Source of the DNA: JAFECT01 sp964432415
GTDB taxonomy: Bacteria; Pseudomonadota; Alphaproteobacteria; Caulobacterales; Caulobacteraceae
Direction of reading: 5' to 3'
DNA: 64,000 nt
Assembly (NCBI GenBank): GCA_964432415.1
Contig: CAYSNW010000015.1
Location: 5,956-69,955 of the forward strand
Positions within the stretch are counted from its first letter, which is position 1. Every line of letters begins with the position of its first letter. This document shows, piece by piece, positions 1 to 8,799 of the stretch. Position numbers and translations under genes: made by a program. The notes under the pieces are model-generated. The model did not search any database and was not told the origin of the DNA. It worked only from the letters and a program-made list of their open reading frames with translations.

Positions 1-456
1 CAGGCTCCAGTCGAACTTCGCCCCCAGGCCGCCCGGCAGGACCGAGCCCTTGGGCGGGCGGGCGTCGAACATCAGGTGATCGACGGCGCCTTCGAAGGCG
101 ACGGCGGCGTCGAGGTCGGCGGCCTCGGAGACCGACAGGGCCTTGATCACGCCCGAGCCACTGCGGCGCTTGATCGCGGCGGCGCGCGAGGCGTCCTCCT
201 TGCCGTGCAGCTGGAAGAAGTCGGGGCGGAGGGCCGACGCGATGCGGTCGATCAGGTCGTCGTCCGGATCGACCACCACGGCCACGACCGGTGTGCGGCC
301 CCGCGCCGGGGCGGCCAGGAAGGCGGCGCGCTCGGGGTCGAGATTGCGCGGGCTCGGCGGGAAGAAGACGAAGCCCAGGTGCGAGGCGCCGCCCGCGAGC
401 GCGGCCTCGACGGCGTCGGGGGTGGTCAGGCCACAGATCTTGGCGCGGGCGGGCAT
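1..456 (-). CDS. trpF: Phosphoribosylanthranilate isomerase (TrpF), 3' end cut by the window
   Basis: TrpF isomerises N-(5'-phosphoribosyl)anthranilate to the ribulose-phosphate form in cytoplasmic tryptophan synthesis. Reading the minus strand from the ATG at 456 gives 152 codons without a stop, running off the window edge. The N-terminus carries the family signature KICGLT with the catalytic Cys, then a (beta/alpha)8 pattern with HLGFVFFPPSPRN. Near the edge are FQLHG, the MFDARPPKGS phosphate-site region with the catalytic Asp, and a GGLGAKFDW segment. About 70% of a typical 205-220 residue protein is present. In many alphaproteobacteria trpF is followed by trpB and trpA, which would lie to the left of this window. 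Identification is firm; the end is missing only because of the window. Confidence 0.95.
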   Translation of the reverse strand, partial: MPARAKICGLTTPDAVEAALAGGASHLGFVFFPPSPRNLDPERAAFLAAPARGRTPVVAVVVDPDDDLIDRIASALRPDFFQLHGKEDASRAAAIKRRSGSGVIKALSVSEAADLDAAVAFEGAVDHLMFDARPPKGSVLPGGLGAKFDWSL

Positions 457-502
457 GGCGCCTAGCTGGCGCCTTGAGGGTTCCGCCGCAAGCGGCGACG
501 CT

Positions 503-1705
503 TCATTTCTCGAGACCGGCGGGCTCCTTGCCGAGTTCCTCCATCGATCCATTGTTGCAGCCGGGACGCGCCCGGCGCGACACCTGCGCCATGCGATAGG
601 GGCCGGTCCCGGACACCACGAGGAACCAGGTCGGACCCCGGTCGCCGTCGAGCTCGAATTCGGTCAACCCGCCGGGGCAATGACGAACCGCCTCGAACCC
701 GAGCCGGAACCTGGTCGCCTGCCTGGCGATGAGCGCGTGGCGCCGGCGCAGCCGGGGCGCGGACCAGGTCCGGGCTTCCCGCCATGGCGAACTCGCCCAC
801 TCGTCGACAAAATCGCGCGCGTTCTCCGCCACCGGCTGGATACGGGTCACCCGGTCGCTGTTGATGGCGTAGCGGTCGATATGCCGGCGGATCATCACCT
901 CGATGTCCATGGAATCGCTGTAGCGGCGCTGCTCGAACCAGCCGGCCTCGGCGCGCATCACATAGGGCTCGTCATAGCCCAGGTAGACGCTGCGGTTGGC
1001 CTTGAAGAAGACGTGCGGCCGGCCCGGCGCCGGTCCCGGGCGGCTGAGGTCGTAGTCCAGCCCATGCCAGTTTGAAACGCACCAGGGACCGCCATGCATG
1101 GTGGCGAGGTACCAGCGCCCGCGGGCGTCGTCGGGCGAGATCCGATGCTCGAGGCTGCTCCAGACGCCGGACAGGTCGCGATAGGGACGGCTGCGCCGGA
1201 CCATCAGTTCGCGCCATCCCGAGGGGCCGCGGCGATACAGCATCAGCATACCGTCGTCCCCGCAGGCGATCTGCACCCGCGCGACCAGGCCCAGCAGGTC
1301 CGGGTGGTCCGGGTAGAGGACGACCTCATAGCCCAGGCCGTTTCCGTTCACCGCGCGGGTCGGATGGGCCGGATCGAATGGCGCCGTGTCTTCGAAGGCG
1401 TCACCACCCGCCGAGACAGCAGCCTGCAAAGCCTTCGCATCCGGATGGGCCGGAGCGCAGCGCAGCGCCTCCGCGCCATAGACACGGATGCGATCCTTCA
1501 GCGCCTCCATGGCGCGGCGGGTGGGACGCGAAACCTCGATCTCCATGTCGCTGCCGACCGGGATGGCGGTCAGCCGGGCGCGGGCCTGCCTGACGGCCGC
1601 TCCGGCGGCGGCGGCGCGATCCGGCGAACAGGGGGCGGCGGCCTCGGCCCGGCGGGCGGCGAGACCGAACAGAACCAGGGCGATGAGGAGGCCGGCCACG
1701 CGCAT
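503..1705 (-). CDS. Hypothetical exported protein
   Basis: I do not recognise the family. From the ATG at 1705 the protein has about 400 residues and opens with a clear signal peptide (MRVAGLLIALVLFGLAARRA followed by EAAA). An upstream in-frame ATG at 1753 would add 16 basic residues that do not look like a signal peptide, so 1705 is preferred. The mature part is rich in Trp, Arg and Asp, has scattered Cys residues, and ends in a Gly- and Asn-containing tail. No catalytic motif or repeat stands out. It lies 46 bases upstream of trpF on the same strand and 88 bases downstream of a lipocalin-like gene, so co-transcription with trpF is possible. Probable location is the periplasm or outer envelope. 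Confidence 0.7.
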   Translation of the reverse strand: MRVAGLLIALVLFGLAARRAEAAAPCSPDRAAAAGAAVRQARARLTAIPVGSDMEIEVSRPTRRAMEALKDRIRVYGAEALRCAPAHPDAKALQAAVSAGGDAFEDTAPFDPAHPTRAVNGNGLGYEVVLYPDHPDLLGLVARVQIACGDDGMLMLYRRGPSGWRELMVRRSRPYRDLSGVWSSLEHRISPDDARGRWYLATMHGGPWCVSNWHGLDYDLSRPGPAPGRPHVFFKANRSVYLGYDEPYVMRAEAGWFEQRRYSDSMDIEVMIRRHIDRYAINSDRVTRIQPVAENARDFVDEWASSPWREARTWSAPRLRRRHALIARQATRFRLGFEAVRHCPGGLTEFELDGDRGPTWFLVVSGTGPYRMAQVSRRARPGCNNGSMEELGKEPAGLEK

Positions 1706-1793
1706 TGCAATCCCCGCGAGGCGCACATTGAGAGGCCGCCGGGGTCGCGGCAAGCGCCCCGCCGATCACGTCCGCGGCAAGAGCGGCCGGCGA

Positions 1794-2255
1794 TCAGGCC
1801 GCCCGTTTCCAGATCAGGGTCCGCACCACCGGCGTCGCGTCCGCCGCGGCCGTGTCCAGCCGGATTGTCAGGGTGTCGCCCTCCACCGTCATGGCGCGGG
1901 TCAGGACCATGCCGACGCTCTCCGGCGACAGGGCGGCGGTCAGGGACTGGGTGACGGTCCCGGCCTCGTCGTCGACCGAGTAGGTTCCGAAATAGGCGTC
2001 GTAGCCGCCGATGGCGCGGCTGTTGTTGGGGCCGGCCCGGGCGGGGCTCTCCATCGCCACGGCGGCGCAGCGGTCACGCTTCATGAACTGGGCGGCGAAG
2101 TTTCCGCCCCGGTCGTAGATCAGCAGGCCGAAGGGATCGGCGCCGAGGTGGGGATCGATCCGGCGCGCGCCGTCCGCCGTCTCGTCGTAGCGGCTGAGCA
2201 GGGTCCAGGAGCCGATCAGGGTCTCGGACAGGGGTACGGGGCGGGTCGAGGGCAT
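1794..2255 (-). CDS. Lipocalin-like domain protein
   Basis: A roughly 153-residue protein resembling the lipocalin-like family Pfam PF13924. The fold signature is visible at the start as LIGSWTLLSRYDE, followed by alternating beta-strand segments (FGLLIYDRGGNFAAQFMKRD, DAYFGTYSVDDEAGTVTQSL) and a C-terminal strand VVRTLIWKR. Members of this family are small ligand-binding barrels of mostly unknown ligand. There is no obvious signal peptide from this start. An in-frame ATG at 2285 would add ten residues, but neither site has a strong ribosome binding site. It lies 66 bases downstream of the S33 hydrolase gene on the same strand. Function beyond the fold is not assignable. Confidence 0.75.
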   Translation of the reverse strand: MPSTRPVPLSETLIGSWTLLSRYDETADGARRIDPHLGADPFGLLIYDRGGNFAAQFMKRDRCAAVAMESPARAGPNNSRAIGGYDAYFGTYSVDDEAGTVTQSLTAALSPESVGMVLTRAMTVEGDTLTIRLDTAAADATPVVRTLIWKRAA

Positions 2256-2321
2256 CGGAAGCTCGCAAGCGGCGGAACACACCATCTACGAACTGGATCC
2301 GACCGCGGAGGCGCCCGCCGG

Positions 2322-3320
2322 TCAATCCCGGCGCCCTCTCCGGGCGTGGGCCAGCACAAAGTCGGTGACCACCTGCCCGTACCGGTCCGGCTCTTCGACC
2401 CGGGCGAAGTGGCTGCTGTTCTCGAAGGTCACGACCACGCCATGCTTCACCCGGCGCCGGAACGCTGCCACCTGATCGGGGGCGGTGACATAGTCGTAGC
2501 GGCCGTGGATCAGCAGCGCCGGCTGGCGGATCTGGGACAGGCGGCCGGTGACCGGTTCGAACACCTTCCCCTCCCGGTAGAGCCGCTGCTGATGGGGTCC
2601 GCCGTTGCCCCAGGTCGGTCCGGGCAGGCCGGACTCGGCCACGACGCGGTCGAAGAAAGCCTTGTCCGGCCCGTGGACGTAGAGGGAGTCACGGTCGGGC
2701 CCCAGGTTGTTGGTGATCGGGCCGAACGCCTCCCAGGTTTTCGCCTGAGAAGTCGGCGCCGCCGCCGCGGCGAGCGCGCGCCGGGCCCCGGCGGGGTCCC
2801 CCTTGCGCCGATAGACCGCCGCCGCCGCCCGCATCAGGCAGCGGGCGCTGGAGCCCAGGTCGAAGGTCGGGTTTTCGAATATCACCGCCTCGACCGAGTC
2901 CCGGTAAGCGGCCGCATAGCAGACGGCTTCGAAGCCGCCGAAGGAGTGGCCCAGGATCGTCCACCGGTCGATCCCGAGCGTCCGGCGCAGGGCCTCGGCG
3001 TCCTCGATCAGGTCGTTCAGTCCGAAGGTCTCGTCGGGCTTCAGCGGCCCCGAACGCAGGGCGCCGCGCTGGTCGAAGGCGATCAGCCGCAACGCCCTGG
3101 ACAGGCGCGCGCCCTGGAACAGGGAAAAGTCGTAGGCGCCGCTGCCGGGTCCGCCATGCAGGTAGAGCAGGGCCGGGGCGTCCCGCGGGCCGGTGTCCTC
3201 GACATAGAGCCGGGTTCCGCGCACCTCGACCATGCGCCCGGCCACTGGCCCGGCGGCGCGCGCGATCCCACCGGACGCGACGGCCGCGACCAGTCCAGAT
3301 GTGAATTGCCGACGAAGCAT
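2322..3320 (-). CDS. Exported alpha/beta hydrolase, proline iminopeptidase-like (S33)
   Basis: A 332-residue alpha/beta hydrolase of the proline iminopeptidase type. The N-terminus looks like a twin-arginine or Sec signal (MLRRQFTSGLVAAVASGGIA), suggesting export. The oxyanion-hole segment HGGPGSGAYD, typical of S33 peptidases, is followed by the nucleophile elbow GHSFGGFE, the acid segment HGRYDYVTAPD and a final NSSHFARVEEPDRY that supplies the catalytic His. All three triad residues are therefore present, unlike the hydrolase at 29144. S33 enzymes release N-terminal proline or hydrolyse related esters and amides; the substrate here is unknown. It fits the peptide-scavenging theme of the window. 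Confidence 0.85.
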   Translation of the reverse strand: MLRRQFTSGLVAAVASGGIARAAGPVAGRMVEVRGTRLYVEDTGPRDAPALLYLHGGPGSGAYDFSLFQGARLSRALRLIAFDQRGALRSGPLKPDETFGLNDLIEDAEALRRTLGIDRWTILGHSFGGFEAVCYAAAYRDSVEAVIFENPTFDLGSSARCLMRAAAAVYRRKGDPAGARRALAAAAAPTSQAKTWEAFGPITNNLGPDRDSLYVHGPDKAFFDRVVAESGLPGPTWGNGGPHQQRLYREGKVFEPVTGRLSQIRQPALLIHGRYDYVTAPDQVAAFRRRVKHGVVVTFENSSHFARVEEPDRYGQVVTDFVLAHARRGRRD

Positions 3321-3388
3321 GCGTGGTCCCCCTGAAGGCAGGCTTCAGGGGCGGAGCGGGAGCGTCCACCAAATTGCGGTGAACGGCC

Positions 3389-3865
3389 TCAGGCCTGCGG
3401 GGGCTGGACCTGCGGGCGCTGCGCCCTCAGCTCATCCCGGATTTCTTCCAGCAGCTTCTCGCTGGGGGTGGGCGCCGGCGGGGTGGTCGGATGCGCGGCT
3501 TCCTTTTCGCGCATGCGGTTCATGGCCTTGACCATGACGAAGACCACGAAGGCCACGATCACGAACTGGATCAGGCTGTTGAGGAAGGCGCCGTACTGGA
3601 TGGAGACCTTCTCGTCGATCTTGGTCAGCGGGTTGTCGGGCCTGAGCACCCACTCCAGCTTGGCGAAGTCGACCTTGCCGACCAGCAAGCCGATGGGGGG
3701 CATGATCACCTGGTCGACCAGGCTGGAGACGATCTTGCCGAAGGCGGCGCCGATGATCACGCCGACCGCCAGGTCGATGACGTTTCCGCGCATGGCGAAG
3801 GCGCGGAATTCGCCGAGCAGGCTCAAGCTGCGCTTGGCGACGTGTTCGATAGGCGGGGGCGTCAT
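3389..3865 (-). CDS. mscL: Large-conductance mechanosensitive channel MscL
   Basis: MscL forms a homopentameric inner-membrane pore that opens on membrane tension and releases solutes during hypo-osmotic shock. The 158-residue product has the family core GEFRAFAMRGNVIDLAVGVI leading into TM1 (about residues 28-60), a periplasmic loop, TM2 (about 92-116, SLIQFVIVAFVVFVMVKAMN) and a cytoplasmic helix ending in EKLLEEIRDELRAQ. It is slightly longer than the usual 130-150 residues because of a Pro/Gln-rich C-terminus and a short N-terminal addition. Its start overlaps the ihfB stop by four bases (ATGA), so it is translationally coupled to ihfB. Confidence 0.97.
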   Translation of the reverse strand: MTPPPIEHVAKRSLSLLGEFRAFAMRGNVIDLAVGVIIGAAFGKIVSSLVDQVIMPPIGLLVGKVDFAKLEWVLRPDNPLTKIDEKVSIQYGAFLNSLIQFVIVAFVVFVMVKAMNRMREKEAAHPTTPPAPTPSEKLLEEIRDELRAQRPQVQPPQA

Positions 3866-4152
3866 GCGTCGCCGGAGACGTTCAGGCGTTCACGCAGCTC
3901 CTTGCCGCTCTTGAAGAAGGGCACGGACTTGGCCGGCACCGAGACCTGGGCGCCGGTGCGCGGATTGCGGCCCGAGCGCGCCGGACGCGAGCGGACCGAG
4001 AAGGCGCCGAAGCCGCGGAGCTCCACCCGGCCGCCGTCCTCGAGCGCGCCCACCATCCCGTCCAGGATGATGTTGACGACCCTTTCGACGTCCTTGTGCG
4101 TCAGGTGCGGATTCTCCGCCGCCAGCCTGACGATCAACTCCGACTTGATCAT
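3862..4152 (-). CDS. ihfB: Integration host factor subunit beta
   Basis: IHF-beta is one half of the heterodimeric DNA-bending protein used in sigma-54 activation, replication and recombination. The 96-residue product starts MIKSELIVRLAAENPHLTHK and contains the DNA-binding arm region GGRVELRGFGAFSVRSRPAR followed by GRNPRTGAQVSVPAK with the intercalating proline; these are family hallmarks. Length is normal (about 94-100). It follows rpsA on the same strand, the conserved cmk-rpsA-ihfB order of proteobacteria. It may serve the sigma-54-type flagellin promoter at 11163, but that link is inference. Confidence 0.96.
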   Translation of the reverse strand: MIKSELIVRLAAENPHLTHKDVERVVNIILDGMVGALEDGGRVELRGFGAFSVRSRPARSGRNPRTGAQVSVPAKSVPFFKSGKELRERLNVSGDA

Positions 4153-4297
4153 GTGCGCCCCCGGGGCAGTCCCGCAACCACGGGGAGAGTGGCTGCAACG
4201 GTTGGAACCTTACACTTCGCCCGCGCGGTGAAAAAGGCCGTGCGAGAAACAAAACGGCGACGCTCCCCCGACTTTTTTAGTTCGGGCATGTCCGGGC

Positions 4298-4320
4298 GCA
4301 AAAGTGGAAGCCACTTTTGC
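4298..4320. repeat. Intergenic palindrome between ihfB and rpsA
   Basis: A perfect 10-bp inverted repeat, GCAAAAGTGG / CCACTTTTGC, separated by AAG, sits within the 212-base spacer downstream of rpsA. An outer pair (CCGGGC at 4292-4297 with GCCCGG at 4328-4333) extends the structure. It lacks a U-tract in the rpsA direction, so it is not a canonical terminator. Similar CAAAAGTGG...CCACTTTTG palindromes are, from memory, dispersed in many alphaproteobacterial intergenic regions; that statement is recall and was not searched. It could protect the rpsA 3' end. Confidence 0.6.
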
Positions 4321-4364
4321 ATGACACGCCCGGTGGCCGAGGGAGCGCACCTTTACAGACAGTC

Positions 4365-6065
4365 TTAGTCCTTGCCGGCCTTCTCGCGCAGGGCCGCGCC
4401 CAGGATGTCGCCGAGCGAAGCGCCCGAGTCCTGGCTGCCGAACTGCTCGATGGCTTCCTTTTCCTCGGCCATCTCGAGCGACTTGATCGAGACGGAGACG
4501 CGGCGGGTGGCCTTGTCGACATTGGTGATCTGGGCGTCGACCCGATCGCCGACCGCGTAGCGCTCGGGGCGCTGCTCGGCCCGGTCGCGCGACAGGTCCG
4601 ACTTGCGGATGAAGGCGGTCATCGGCGCGCTATCCTCGCCGAACTTCACCTCGATGCCGCCGGTGGTGATCTCGGTCACCGTGACGGTCACCGTCTGGCC
4701 CTTGCGGTAGGTGTCGGTCGCCATCGGATCGCCGCCGAGCTGCTTGATGCCGAGCGAGATGCGTTCCTTCTCGACGTCGACGTCCAGGACCTTGGCCTTG
4801 ACCATCTCACCCTTCTTGTAGCGCTGGATGGCTTCCTCGCCGGCCTGGTTCCAGTCGATGTCCGACAGGTGGACCATGCCGTCGATGTCGTTCTCCAGGC
4901 CGATGAACAGGCCGAATTCGGTGGCGTTCTTGACTTCGCCCTCGACGGTGGAGCCGATCGGATGGGCGGCCACGAAGGCGTCCCACGGATTGGCCTGGGC
5001 CTGCTTGAGGCCCAGCGAGATGCGGCGCTTGGAGGCGTCGACGTCCAGCACGATGACGTCCACTTCCTGGGAGGTGGAGACGATCTTGCCGGGGTGGACG
5101 TTCTTCTTGGTCCAGGACATTTCCGAGACGTGGACCAGGCCTTCGACGCCGGCTTCCAGCTCAACGAACGCGCCGTAGTCGGTGATGTTGGTGATCCGGC
5201 CGGTGAAGCGGGCGCCCACCGGGTACTTGGCGTCGACGCCATCCCACGGATCGGCCTGCAACTGCTTCATGCCGAGCGAGATGCGCTGGGTGTCCGGGTT
5301 GATCTTGATGATCTGCACCTTGACGGTGTCGCCCACGGCCAGGACCTGGCTCGGGTGGTTGACGCGCTTCCAGCTCATGTCGGTGACGTGCAGCAGGCCG
5401 TCGATGCCGCCCAGGTCCACGAACGCGCCGTAGTCGGTGATGTTCTTGACCACGCCTTCGCGGACTTCGCCCTCGGCCAGCTGCGACACCAGTTCGGTGC
5501 GCTGTTCGGCGCGGGCTTCTTCCAGGATGGCGCGGCGCGAAACGACGATGTTGCCGCGCGGTCGGTCCATCTTCAGGATCGCGAAGGGCTGCTCCTTGCC
5601 CATCAGCGGACCGACGTCGCGCACCGGGCGGATGTCGACCTGGGAGCCCGGCAGGAAGGCCGAGGCGCCGCCGAGGTCGACGGTGAAGCCGCCCTTCACG
5701 CGGCCGACGATGGAGCCCATGACCGGCTGGCCTTCGGCGAAGACGCCTTCCAGACGGGTCCAGGCTTCCTCGCGGCGGGCCTTTTCACGGCTGATCACCG
5801 CTTCGCCGAGCGAGTTCTCGACCCGCTCCAGATAGACTTCCACGCTGTCGCCGGCCTTGGGTACGGTGCCGTCCGGGCCGCCGAATTCCTTCACCGCGAT
5901 GCGGCCTTCGGTCTTCAGACCGACGTCCACGATCACATAGTCCTTCTCGACCGCGACCACCTTGCCGTGGATCACCTGGCCTTCCATGAGGTCACGGCCG
6001 GCGAGCTGCTCGTCGAGAAGCGCGGCGAAATCGTCGCGCGAGGGGTTCATCATCACATCCGTCAT
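4365..6065 (-). CDS. rpsA: 30S ribosomal protein S1
   Basis: S1 is the largest small-subunit protein and binds mRNA leaders during initiation. The 566-residue product from the ATG at 6065 (MTDVMMNPSRDDFAALLDEQ) contains six S1 OB-fold repeats. The repeat signature (TDYGAFVDLGGIDGLLHVTD, TDYGAFVELEAGVEGLVHVS, EFGLFIGLENDIDGMVHLSD) recurs at about 90-residue spacing with VKVQIIKIN- or VDVIVLDVD-type linkers. An in-frame ATG at 6146 would add 27 non-conserved residues and is rejected. It lies between cmk and ihfB, the conserved order. About 160 bases separate it from cmk, enough for its own promoter; none was assigned. Confidence 0.98.
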   Translation of the reverse strand: MTDVMMNPSRDDFAALLDEQLAGRDLMEGQVIHGKVVAVEKDYVIVDVGLKTEGRIAVKEFGGPDGTVPKAGDSVEVYLERVENSLGEAVISREKARREEAWTRLEGVFAEGQPVMGSIVGRVKGGFTVDLGGASAFLPGSQVDIRPVRDVGPLMGKEQPFAILKMDRPRGNIVVSRRAILEEARAEQRTELVSQLAEGEVREGVVKNITDYGAFVDLGGIDGLLHVTDMSWKRVNHPSQVLAVGDTVKVQIIKINPDTQRISLGMKQLQADPWDGVDAKYPVGARFTGRITNITDYGAFVELEAGVEGLVHVSEMSWTKKNVHPGKIVSTSQEVDVIVLDVDASKRRISLGLKQAQANPWDAFVAAHPIGSTVEGEVKNATEFGLFIGLENDIDGMVHLSDIDWNQAGEEAIQRYKKGEMVKAKVLDVDVEKERISLGIKQLGGDPMATDTYRKGQTVTVTVTEITTGGIEVKFGEDSAPMTAFIRKSDLSRDRAEQRPERYAVGDRVDAQITNVDKATRRVSVSIKSLEMAEEKEAIEQFGSQDSGASLGDILGAALREKAGKD

Positions 6066-6225
6066 CGTCGTCTCCAACGGCCGGGCGATACGGCGGCATG
6101 CAGCCGCTCGTCGGAGTCCCGGCGTCGCGTTAAGGGTTGAGATCAAAGGGGCCGGGGCCGAGGCGCCGGTCCGTGAAGTCGCCCGCGGCCGCGAGGGAAA
6201 GGCGCGTTTGGTTTAGCTTCGGGGC

Positions 6226-6864
6226 TCAGGAGCCCTTGGCGCGCGCCGCCTCGACAATGCGGCGGGCCGCATCGATCGCGGCCTCTATATCCAGATCGGT
6301 GGTGTCCAGCAAGACGGCGTCGGCCGCGGGCTTCATCGGCGCGGCGTCGCGGCCGGCGTCGCGGCGGTCGCGGCGACGGATGTCGGCCAGCACGGTCTCG
6401 TAGGCGATGTCTTCGCCCAGCGCGACCAGCTGCTTCCATCGGCGCGTGGCGCGCACCTCGGCGGAGGCGGTGACGTAGAGCTTCACGGCGGCGTCCGGGG
6501 CGATGACCGTGCCGATGTCGCGGCCGTCCAGCACGGCGCCCGGCTCGGTGCGTGCGAAGGCGCGCTGCAGTTCCAGCAGGGCCGAGCGCACGCCCGGATG
6601 GGCGGCGGTGCGGCTGGCGGCCTCGCCGGCGACGGCGCCGCGCAGCGCCGGGTCCTCCAGCACCTCCAGGTCCATGGTCCGGGCCGCCGCCTCGGCGGCC
6701 TTGGGATCGTCCAGGTCCTGGTTGGCGCGCAGCAGGGCCACGCCCACGGCGCGGTAGAGCAGGCCGGTGTCGAGATAGGGGTAGCCGTAGTGGAAGGCCA
6801 GCCGGCTGGCGACCGTGCCCTTGCCCGAGGCGGCGGGTCCGTCGACGGCGATCACATAGGCCAT
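6226..6864 (-). CDS. cmk: Cytidylate kinase
   Basis: CMP kinase phosphorylates CMP and dCMP with ATP. The 212-residue product opens MAYVIAVDGPAASGKGTVAS, a P-loop of the family form GPAASGKGT, then has the CMP-binding region YLDTGLLYRAVGVA. The segment LDGRDIGTVIAPDAAVKLYV and the lid/Arg motif RRKQ-like RRWKQLVALG and DIRRRDRRD complete the signature. Length is typical. Its start codon abuts and overlaps the aroA stop at 6864, indicating tight coupling in an aroA-cmk operon. Confidence 0.97.
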   Translation of the reverse strand: MAYVIAVDGPAASGKGTVASRLAFHYGYPYLDTGLLYRAVGVALLRANQDLDDPKAAEAAARTMDLEVLEDPALRGAVAGEAASRTAAHPGVRSALLELQRAFARTEPGAVLDGRDIGTVIAPDAAVKLYVTASAEVRATRRWKQLVALGEDIAYETVLADIRRRDRRDAGRDAAPMKPAADAVLLDTTDLDIEAAIDAARRIVEAARAKGS

Positions 6865-8195
6865 CAGGCGGCCCCGATCCGGGCGCCGAGACCGGCCATC
6901 AGCGCGACGAAGCCGGGGAAGCTGGTGGCGATCATGCCGGGCTCGTCGACCTCGACCGGCGCGCGGGCGCCAAGCCCCAGGACCAGGTGGCTCATGGCGA
7001 TGCGGTGGTCGCCCGCGGTCGTGACCAGGGCGCCGCCCGCAGGCGGGACGCCGCGGCCGTGGACGATCAGGCCGTCCGGCTCCTCCTCGACCTCGACGCC
7101 GCAGGCCTTGAGCCCCGCGGCCATCAGCGCGATGCGGTCGCTCTCCTTAACCCTGAGCTCCCCGATGCCGCGCATGACGGTGGTCCCCTCGGCGAAGGCG
7201 GCGACGGCGGCCAGCATGGGATATTCGTCGATCATCGAGGGCGCGCGCTCGGGCGGGACGGTGACGCCCCTCAGCCGCGAGGCGCGCACGGTGACGTCGC
7301 CCGCGGTCTCGCCGCTGGAAGGGTGCTCGGCGATGGTGAGATCGGCGCCCATTTCCAGGAAGGTGGTCATCAGCCCGGTGCGCAGCGGGTTGAGCAGCAC
7401 GCCCTCAACCGTCAGCTCCGAGTCGGGGACGATCAGCCCGGCCGCCAGCGGGAAGGCGGCCGAGGACGGGTCGCCAGGGACACGCACAGGCGCGGCGCGG
7501 AGCGGACCCGGCGTCAGGGTGATGCGGCGGCCTTCGGAGTTGTCCTCGACCAGGACCCGGGCGCCGAAAGCCCGCAACATGCGCTCGGTATGGTCGCGAG
7601 TCGGCTCCGGCTCGACCACCACGGTGAGGCCCGAGGCGTTCAGCCCCGCCAGCAGGATCGCCGACTTCACCTGGGCCGAAGCCACCGGCAGGCGGTACTC
7701 GACGCCGCTCAGGCCGCCGCCATGGACGGTGAGCGGCAGCCGGCCGCCCTCGGAAACCTCGAAACGCGCGCCCATCTGTTCCAGCGGCGCGGTGACCCGA
7801 CCCATGGGGCGCTTGCGCAGGGAGGCGTCGCCGTCAAAGCGTGCGGCGATGGGGTAGCCGGCGGCCGCGCCCATCAACAACCGCGCGCCGGTGCCGGAAT
7901 TGCCGCAGTCGGCCACGTCCGCCGGCGTTGAGAAGCCGCCCCGGCCGGTGACCCGCCAGCGTCCGGGGCCGAGATGTTCGACCCCGGCGCCCAGCAGCCG
8001 CACGGCCTCGGCGGTCGCCAGCACGTCGGCGCCCTCCAGCAGGCCCTCGATTTCGGTGACGCCCGAGGCCATGCCGCCCAGGATCAGCGCGCGGTGAGAG
8101 ATGGACTTGTCGCCCGGCGCGCGCACCTGTCCGCGCAACGGCCCGGAGGGCTCGGCCCTGAGGCGGGCGGTGTCCGTTTCCGGCTCGGCGTGCAC
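6864..8195 (-). CDS. aroA: 3-phosphoshikimate 1-carboxyvinyltransferase (EPSP synthase)
   Basis: AroA transfers enolpyruvyl from PEP to shikimate-3-phosphate in the chorismate pathway. Visible motifs are GDKSISHRALILG near the N-terminus, GNSGTGARLLMGAAAG, the phosphate/PEP loop region RPMGRVTAPLEQMGARF, and the C-terminal EYPMLAAVAAFAEG and RVKESDRIALM. The GTG at 8195 (VHAEPETDT) gives 443 residues, a normal length. An upstream ATG at 8375 would add 60 residues that overlap the divergent FYDLN gene and is rejected. The proposed start has only a weak ribosome binding site, so the exact codon is uncertain. The gene begins the aroA-cmk-rpsA-ihfB series. Confidence 0.95.
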   Translation of the reverse strand: MHAEPETDTARLRAEPSGPLRGQVRAPGDKSISHRALILGGMASGVTEIEGLLEGADVLATAEAVRLLGAGVEHLGPGRWRVTGRGGFSTPADVADCGNSGTGARLLMGAAAGYPIAARFDGDASLRKRPMGRVTAPLEQMGARFEVSEGGRLPLTVHGGGLSGVEYRLPVASAQVKSAILLAGLNASGLTVVVEPEPTRDHTERMLRAFGARVLVEDNSEGRRITLTPGPLRAAPVRVPGDPSSAAFPLAAGLIVPDSELTVEGVLLNPLRTGLMTTFLEMGADLTIAEHPSSGETAGDVTVRASRLRGVTVPPERAPSMIDEYPMLAAVAAFAEGTTVMRGIGELRVKESDRIALMAAGLKACGVEVEEEPDGLIVHGRGVPPAGGALVTTAGDHRIAMSHLVLGLGARAPVEVDEPGMIATSFPGFVALMAGLGARIGAA

Positions 8196-8322
8196 GCGAT
8201 CGGTTCCTCGGGGGGCTCCGCGCGACCGGGCGCGGCGGATGGGCTTTTGACAGCGGGCCCGCTTAGTGGCAAGGGAGCCGCCGCCTTCCCGAAAGGCCCC
8301 CATTTTCATCGAAGGTGAGCCC

Positions 8323-8799
8323 TTGGCTGATCCCGCCCTCGGCGCCAAGCAGATCTGTACGAACTGCCAGGCCAAATTCTACGACCTCAACCGCCGCCCG
8401 GCCCACTGCCCGAAGTGCGGCACGGACTTCGATCCGGAAGAAGCGGTGAAGTTCCGCCGCATCCGCGCGCGCTCGACCCAGCCCGACTACGAGACGGACG
8501 AGGACGCCGAGGATCAGGTCAAGGCCAAGGCCGCCGAGGCGGAGGACGAGGACGAGGAAGAAGTCATCGCTCCGGAAATCGACGAGGCGATCGAATCCGA
8601 CGTGCTGGTCACCGACGACGATGACGACGGCGCCGAGCCGGCCGAACCGGACGCCGCGCCGGGCGCGGGCATCGACATCGAGGACGACGTCATCGAGGAC
8701 GAGGACGACGACGCGGTGCCCTTCCTCGAGGAAGACGAGGACGACAGCTTCGACGACGAGATCGAAGGCCTGCCGGAAGAGGGCGAGGAAGAACACTGA
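8323..8799 (+). CDS. FYDLN acid domain protein (TIGR02300 type)
   Basis: A 158-residue protein with an N-terminal zinc ribbon, CTNCQAKFYDLNRRPAHCPKCG, which contains the FYDLN signature, followed by an extremely acidic tail (runs of EDEDEEE, DDDDD and EEDEDD). The proposed start is TTG at 8323, preceded by GAAGGTGAG at 8311-8319, because the conserved LADPALGAKQIC segment begins there; an ATG at 8266 would overlap upstream sequence without support. The family is confined largely to alphaproteobacteria and its function is not established. It is divergent from aroA and lies just upstream of tRNA-Ala. Confidence 0.88.
   Translation: MADPALGAKQICTNCQAKFYDLNRRPAHCPKCGTDFDPEEAVKFRRIRARSTQPDYETDEDAEDQVKAKAAEAEDEDEEEVIAPEIDEAIESDVLVTDDDDDGAEPAEPDAAPGAGIDIEDDVIEDEDDDAVPFLEEDEDDSFDDEIEGLPEEGEEEH

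Noticed and set aside
4317..6140. 607-residue plus-strand open frame antisense to rpsA
   Set aside because: Rich in Asp/His/Leu/Gly with no family motif; the minus strand encodes an unmistakable S1 protein. High GC makes long antisense frames common.
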